Assembly: GCA_023247595.1 (NCBI GenBank)
Contig: JAHFGF010000012.1
Location: forward strand, 1-17,741
Direction: 5' to 3'
From: Candidatus Omnitrophota bacterium
GTDB lineage: Bacteria; Omnitrophota; Koll11; Zapsychrales; Fredricksoniimonadaceae
Length of the DNA stretch: 17,741 nucleotides
In this document: one piece after another, positions 13,849 to 17,741 of the stretch
Position numbering within the stretch: position 1 is the first letter of the stretch
Layout: every line of letters starts with the position of its first letter
Position numbers and translations under genes: made by a program
The notes under the pieces: model-generated
Databases searched by the model: none
What the model was told of the DNA's origin: nothing
What the model saw: only the letters and a program-made list of their open reading frames with translations

Positions 13849-14781
13849 TCATACCCCAGCCCTTGAGACCGGTTTCATGGATTGGATGGATTTATATAAG
13901 AAAATACCGATAACAGTAAACGTTGTTAAAGGCGCGACATAATGCGGGATGTGAACGCCGAAGCTGTCTAAAAGCATCACGACGCCCAGAAAAAAAATCG
14001 AATACATGGCGCCGTTTTTAAGATATGGAAAATTACGGATTTTATCAACCCCGCGGATGGTAAGCTCGCGCACCACGACTGCACCCAGCCCGTTGCCCAA
14101 AATTATAATAGGAACGGACATCGTAAAGGCAAACGCCCCGATGACGCCGTCGATGGAAAACGTGGCGTCGAGAATCTCCAGATAAATGAGCTTGCTGATA
14201 TCCGACATGTCTTTGCTGTTTTTCATTTCCGTTTCAACCCGCGCGGCATGTTCCTTAAATCCGTGGGTAATAAAAAACGCGCTGGCACCTATAGCGGCTG
14301 AAAAAGCCATCATCGGATTTTTCTTAATCGCCATCCACACAACAACAGCCAAGATAACCGAGACAATGGCATAAAACCAAGCCCCCTGACGGCTGATGTA
14401 TTTTTCCATCCCTAACCCGAAATTCTTGGGTTCCAAAAACAACCAATGGAAAAAAAGAAAGATCAAAAACAACCCTCCACCCACAAGAAGAATCGGCGCT
14501 GATTGTTCCAACGATTCCGTCACCCTTGGATCATTACTGAATGAAGCCATCATCGCGCGCCAAACTCCAAGAGAAGGATTGGCAACCCAAAGAATCAGCC
14601 AAGGTAAAAGGCCGCGGACTAAAAACACGCCGAAGAAAATGCCCCAAACCATAAACCACTTGCGCCACTTGACGCTCATGGTGGAAAGCACATCCGCGTT
14701 AACGACCGCGTTATCTAAACTGGAGACAATTTCAAAAACACACAACCCGAGGACGCTTAGGATAACAGCCGATAATTCCAT
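13849..14781 (-). CDS. DUF475 membrane protein (TerC-like)
   Basis: The 310-residue polytopic membrane protein belongs to DUF475, a relative of the TerC family. Two motifs rich in acidic residues are diagnostic: FEIVSSLDNAVVNA at 16-29 (Glu17, Asp23, Asn24) and LEILDATFSIDGVIGAFAFT at 201-220 (Asp205, Asp211). They form an inverted pair that in TerC-type proteins is thought to line a metal-binding site. TerC relatives have been tied to manganese export and metal loading of exported proteins; extension to DUF475 is inference. A charged loop at about 175-195 (EHAARVETEMKNSKDMSD) is likely cytosolic. AAGG five bases before the ATG lies in the last codons of the DUF502 gene, which ends two bases upstream, so translation is coupled. 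Confidence 0.88.
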   Translation of the reverse strand: MELSAVILSVLGLCVFEIVSSLDNAVVNADVLSTMSVKWRKWFMVWGIFFGVFLVRGLLPWLILWVANPSLGVWRAMMASFSNDPRVTESLEQSAPILLVGGGLFLIFLFFHWLFLEPKNFGLGMEKYISRQGAWFYAIVSVILAVVVWMAIKKNPMMAFSAAIGASAFFITHGFKEHAARVETEMKNSKDMSDISKLIYLEILDATFSIDGVIGAFAFTMSVPIIILGNGLGAVVVRELTIRGVDKIRNFPYLKNGAMYSIFFLGVVMLLDSFGVHIPHYVAPLTTFTVIGIFLYKSIQSMKPVSRAGV

Positions 14782-14783
14782 CG

Positions 14784-15383
14784 CTACCTTATCCGTTCTG
14801 GGCCGATGATGCCGCCCGAAATAACCATTTTCAATCCGTCTTCAACAGACCATTTGGGATCCGTAATCTGGGAAGCTTTGGCAAAAACAATAAAACCTGT
14901 AATGGGATTCGGGACGGTGGGAATTAATATTTTGTAGATTTCCTCGCCGGTGGACTGGTCTTTCATGACACCGGTGACAAATCCGATATTTAATATTCCC
15001 GAGTGGAAATATTCTAACAAAACAACTTTCTGGAATGACTGCTTGTCTGTCGGCGATAAAGAACTAGAAAGCTGTTTACCAACCTGATAAATGGCTTTGA
15101 CAATCGGAATTCGTTCAGAAATTTTATCAATCAGATGAAACACCTGACGGCCGATAACATTACTGGCAATGATTCCGATCATATAAAGCACGCCGATAAA
15201 AACAATAACGCCGACCCAAGGACCGGGAATCTTAAAGCCGTAAACAGTGTCGATTTGTCCAATGATGCTGTGATCCAATACCCGATAGAAAAAACGAAGA
15301 ACCAAGAAAGTTAAAATTAACGGGGTAACCGCCAGCGCCCCGCGCACCGTATATGTTCTTAATGAATTGAATATTGATTTCAT
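14784..15383 (-). CDS. DUF502 membrane protein
   Basis: The 199-residue protein matches DUF502, a small membrane family widespread in bacteria and plants. It has two membrane spans near residues 13-35 and 52-76, with GxxxxxPLxxT at the start of the first. These are followed by the family core: ERIPIVKAIYQVGKQL, a beta-rich soluble part VVLLEYFHSGILNIGFVTG, and IPTVPNPITGFIVF with a closing MVISGGI. The molecular role of the family is unknown; some members have been linked to membrane trafficking or stress. GGAG with a five-base spacer precedes the ATG. It is the first gene of the cluster with DUF475, GYD and mgtE, preceded by a 135-base gap holding a hairpin. Confidence 0.9.
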   Translation of the reverse strand: MKSIFNSLRTYTVRGALAVTPLILTFLVLRFFYRVLDHSIIGQIDTVYGFKIPGPWVGVIVFIGVLYMIGIIASNVIGRQVFHLIDKISERIPIVKAIYQVGKQLSSSLSPTDKQSFQKVVLLEYFHSGILNIGFVTGVMKDQSTGEEIYKILIPTVPNPITGFIVFAKASQITDPKWSVEDGLKMVISGGIIGPERIR

Positions 15384-15461
15384 ACTGACTCCAAAAAATA
15401 ATGATAAGCGATTTTCAAACTGACTTTATCTTAACCCTTAAATCTAATAGCCACAATCGTC

Positions 15462-15490
15462 ATCTGAGAAACCTGCTGGATTTTTCAGAT
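15462..15490. other. 29-base hairpin between the Cys-rich protein gene and DUF502
   Basis: ATCTGAGAAA pairs with TTTTTCAGAT and the stem continues by one mismatch, a C-G and a G-U pair to a three-base loop. It lies 29 bases after the stop of the upstream gene on the minus strand. No T-run follows, so it may be a weak terminator or a processing/stability hairpin. No good promoter was found in the same gap, although TTGTGG and TAAGAT with a 17-base spacer stand just downstream of it. Confidence 0.5.
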
Positions 15491-15518
15491 ACCGTCGGAT
15501 AAAAAAGATAAATTGGAA

Positions 15519-17357
15519 TTAAGACGTTTCAACTGGCTGGCTTATAAAAGTGAACCCCTGATTTTTCTCAAAAAAATCAACCAACGTCTTGTGGAAACTT
15601 TCGATTTCCTCAAGCATCTTCATGCGAAACTCTAAGGATTCATGAACCATCTGCGGGAACAAATTTCTGTAATACGTAATCCCTTCAATTAAATTGCGAT
15701 AAAAATCTCTCCAATAGGCGAATTGCTTTTCGGTAGGATCTTCAAGAACTTTCGAGGCCTCTTTCACAAAATAATCGACATACATCTTCAATTCATTGAC
15801 AAACATATGCGGACGATAGGTATCATTTCGGACATTTAATCGTCCATAAATATGGCCAACCATTTCTTCAAGAGAACAAATTTTCGAAAAGAAAGCAAGG
15901 TTCGGTCCGGGACAGACGGCAGAAAAACGTTTTTGCGCCGGATTACCGATTTTATTAATGATCAAAGCCCCTTCAGACAGGTCATTACAAAGGCATGATT
16001 TGACCAGGACTTTGTCCAAAGACCGTTTGAATTCAAACGGATCCAAATTTTGACTGTTAAGCTCATCAATTTTTAATTTCTGATACTGGCGTGACGCCGT
16101 ACAAATGGGTATAGGCGTAAACTCCGTATTGGAAACTAAATAACCTTTAGGACATGGACTTCCTGGACGGTTTTTCTCAATGCGCCGGTCGCGTTCCAGA
16201 TCGCTTTCCGAATCGCGAAGATTATTAAACGGAACGCCCAATGGAGAAACCGGACTGAGATATAAATCATTCTCTGTCGCTTCTGATAATTTCTTAAGCG
16301 TCAACGGGTCAACGTTCGTAACCTCCGGAACCAAAAGAAAAGGTGTCGCCCATCCTGTGCCGTCTAATTGGTAATGATCCAATAAGTAGCGATCCTCTTT
16401 CACAGTTCCAATGCCGCCCTGGGCTGTGATCTCAATTTTATGCGGCTGAACAAATGGAATTTTTTCTTTAAGCTTTAACGCTTCGTTGTAAATAGCATGC
16501 AAACTCTCCGCCAGCTCCTGGCGTTTAACCTTAAATTCCTCCAAAATCGGGCCCATCAAATACCCATCGGTGGCAAAGGCATGACCGCCGCAATTTAAAC
16601 CGGATTCGATGCGGTATTCAGAAACCCAAATACCCTTTTTTGCCAAAAATCTTCCCTGGATCAAAGCGGAACGGTAGTCGCTCACTTTGATAATAACGCG
16701 CTTTTTAATAAAACCAGCGGCATCGGCATAAAAATCTTTAAACTCTTCAATGTAGGAATATAACCTGCGGTTAAAACCGGCGGAAAAAACAATGGCGGAA
16801 TTCAATGTGCTTTGAGCGTAACCCCGCAAAGCTGACAACGCGTCGGAAAATTCCTGGGGCAATTCTTTTTTGTCAGATCCGTAATTGTTACGGTCCAATT
16901 TCGTCATAATGTTGACGTTGATATCTCCGGGCCGGATCGAGGCTCTTAATGTGTCCTGCATTTCTTTCTTCTCATGCAGATCAGCAGTGTTGAGCATTTT
17001 TGTATATAAAATTTTTAAAGGAGACTCATCCGGAAGAAGCCGAAAATATTTGGTTATTTCGGATCCGATTTCAAAAGCAGAGACTTTTAACTCGGCAAAT
17101 TGTTTCTGAACAATACGGTCAATTAAATTAAGATATTCCCGGATGCGGCGGGCACGAAAATCTTCTTCGTACTTGGTAATCGGGACATAGGCTTCCCCCG
17201 TTCTCTCAGAGTAGTATTTACGCATCTCTTCAATGAGGCAATCATCAACTATAGAAATAACTGAAGAAATTCCGTATTTAGCTACTTTGACAGGGGTGTC
17301 GATGGAAAAACCTGTCCCCATGACGGGAATATGGAAGGTGTGCGGTTTTTTATCCAC
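15519..17357 (-). CDS. Large nitronate-monooxygenase-like protein with Cys-rich C-terminal region
   Basis: From a GTG start the protein has 612 residues. The N-terminus (FHIPVMGTGFSIDTPVKVAKYGISSVISI) resembles the first turn of nitronate monooxygenase/FMN TIM barrels. A long helical part follows. CGGHAFATDG at 256-265 resembles their GGH motif, and ITAQGGIGTVKEDRYLLDHY with GTGWATPFLLVPEVTN at about 310-349 resembles the flavin-phosphate loop. Further stretches (SPLGVPFNNLR, GSPCPKGYLVSNTEF, PICTASRQYQ) look strongly constrained but have no named function. Cysteines are at 402, 419, 455, 457, 482 and 494; the spacing could suit a metal or Fe-S site. The soluble protein ends in charged helices. 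An in-frame ATG at 17414 lies directly after the csp stop and would translate the terminator hairpin, so the GTG, preceded by AAGAGA, is preferred. Flavin binding is inference. Confidence 0.65.
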   Translation of the reverse strand: MDKKPHTFHIPVMGTGFSIDTPVKVAKYGISSVISIVDDCLIEEMRKYYSERTGEAYVPITKYEEDFRARRIREYLNLIDRIVQKQFAELKVSAFEIGSEITKYFRLLPDESPLKILYTKMLNTADLHEKKEMQDTLRASIRPGDINVNIMTKLDRNNYGSDKKELPQEFSDALSALRGYAQSTLNSAIVFSAGFNRRLYSYIEEFKDFYADAAGFIKKRVIIKVSDYRSALIQGRFLAKKGIWVSEYRIESGLNCGGHAFATDGYLMGPILEEFKVKRQELAESLHAIYNEALKLKEKIPFVQPHKIEITAQGGIGTVKEDRYLLDHYQLDGTGWATPFLLVPEVTNVDPLTLKKLSEATENDLYLSPVSPLGVPFNNLRDSESDLERDRRIEKNRPGSPCPKGYLVSNTEFTPIPICTASRQYQKLKIDELNSQNLDPFEFKRSLDKVLVKSCLCNDLSEGALIINKIGNPAQKRFSAVCPGPNLAFFSKICSLEEMVGHIYGRLNVRNDTYRPHMFVNELKMYVDYFVKEASKVLEDPTEKQFAYWRDFYRNLIEGITYYRNLFPQMVHESLEFRMKMLEEIESFHKTLVDFFEKNQGFTFISQPVETS

Positions 17358-17380
17358 TTTTTTTCTCTTGTGAGAGAGGA

Positions 17381-17411
17381 TTAAGCCCGGCGCTTTAGGC
17401 GCCGGGCTTAA
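17381..17411 (-). terminator. Perfect 13-bp hairpin after csp
   Basis: TTAAGCCCGGCGC pairs perfectly with GCGCCGGGCTTAA across a five-base loop, three bases past the csp stop. On the minus strand only a broken pyrimidine run (TCCTCTCTC) follows, so termination may be partial. It lies 23 bases before the GTG of the next gene and could set the ratio of the two. Confidence 0.75.
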
Positions 17412-17414
17412 CAT

Positions 17415-17615
17415 TTACGCTTTTGTAACGTTTTTAGCTTTAAGACCTTTTTGATCACGTTCGGCTTCGAATTCAACTTCTTGGCCTTCGTCTAAGCTCT
17501 TATAGCCATCGCCTTGGATCGCGCTGAAATGGACGAATACATCTTCCCCCGTTTCGGCAGCGATAAAGCCATAGCCTTTTTTGCTATCGAACCACTTTAC
17601 TTTACCTTTTGCCAT
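17415..17615 (-). CDS. csp: Cold-shock-domain protein
   Basis: The 66-residue protein is a single cold-shock domain of standard length that binds single-stranded nucleic acid and melts mRNA structure. The RNA-binding motifs are complete: RNP1-type KGYGFI at 13-18, RNP2-type VFVHF at 26-30 and the leading [12 protein letters not shown]. The acidic turn [15 protein letters not shown] and the KAKNV end are typical. AAAGGAGG stands 11 bases before the ATG. At least 120 bases of non-coding leader lie upstream, in keeping with the long, structured 5' leaders of cold-shock genes. The gene ends at a strong hairpin. Which Csp paralogue it is cannot be said. Confidence 0.95.
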   Translation of the reverse strand: MAKGKVKWFDSKKGYGFIAAETGEDVFVHFSAIQGDGYKSLDEGQEVEFEAERDQKGLKAKNVTKA

Positions 17616-17741
17616 GGTACTTACTACCTCCTTTCCACCAGAACTTGGAAATAGTAATCCACGGCAAAGATAACAACGTCGCTTTGAAGCATATGCAGCA
17701 TTCTCAACAAATATCTAAGCACATAGTTACTATTTTCAACA
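17616..17741 (-). promoter_or_regulatory. csp upstream region with strong Shine-Dalgarno and weak promoter match
   Basis: It holds AAAGGAGG at 17627-17634. A possible promoter on the minus strand has -35 TTGAAA (17734-17739), an 18-base spacer and a -10-like GATATT (17710-17715). If used, the leader would be about 85-90 bases. The window ends here, so a better promoter may lie outside. Confidence 0.35.

Noticed and set aside
13573..13866. ORF antisense to the GYD gene
   Set aside because: The GYD frame has a good ribosome binding site, family motifs and operon spacing; the antisense frame has none.
12179..15518. Mg2+ riboswitch for the mgtE operon
   Set aside because: The gap upstream of mgtE is seven bases and the operon leader of about 135 bases shows only one simple hairpin, not a multi-helix M-box.

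Overview
The window reads as chromosomal DNA of moderate G+C from a Gram-negative bacterium. It has two lipoproteins with clear lipoboxes, an exported deacetylase, a lipid-anchored peptidoglycan amidase and no phage or transposase genes. My best guess is a poorly cultivated lineage such as Omnitrophota or a relative. That rests on the mix of families (DUF502, DUF475, GT-C/TPR proteins, MNT/HEPN pairs, dispersed CGTCATTGCGAG-type repeats) and no marker gene proves it. There are no rRNA, tRNA or CRISPR features. Almost all genes lie on the minus strand; the plus-strand exceptions are the MNT/HEPN pair, the SulP transporter and the amidase.

Layout. 1-803 (+): a minimal nucleotidyltransferase followed by a HEPN partner broken by a one-base frameshift. 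991-4487 (-): a GT-C-like glycosyltransferase, then an intergenic block full of palindromes and dispersed repeats, then an exported PIG-L/LmbE-type deacetylase overlapping a GNAT acyltransferase; this is plausibly a surface-glycan or small-molecule modification locus. 4552-6346: a divergent promoter region with extended -10 elements on both strands, then a SulP anion transporter with a STAS domain. 6494-9507 (-): slyD-type FKBP, CoA-binding protein, small winged-helix-like protein and a TMTC-like membrane/TPR protein, with an inverted repeat after slyD. 9649-10709 (-): a tandem-ACT protein and a lipoprotein that ends at an intrinsic terminator next to the slyD promoter. 10848-11609 (+): a LysM/amidase lipoprotein.

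11672-15383 (-): a tight four-gene cluster (DUF502, DUF475/TerC-like, GYD, MgtE), followed by a small secreted protein with an EF-hand-like loop. The cluster looks like a membrane/divalent-metal unit. 15519-17615 (-): a cold-shock protein followed, across a perfect 13-bp hairpin, by a roughly 610-residue protein that resembles a nitronate-monooxygenase-type TIM barrel with a cysteine-rich C-terminal region. This last protein and the DUF502-DUF475-GYD-MgtE cluster are the best candidates for undescribed biology. Nothing here amounts to a clearly new defence or mobile system. All family calls are from motif recognition by eye, without database searches.
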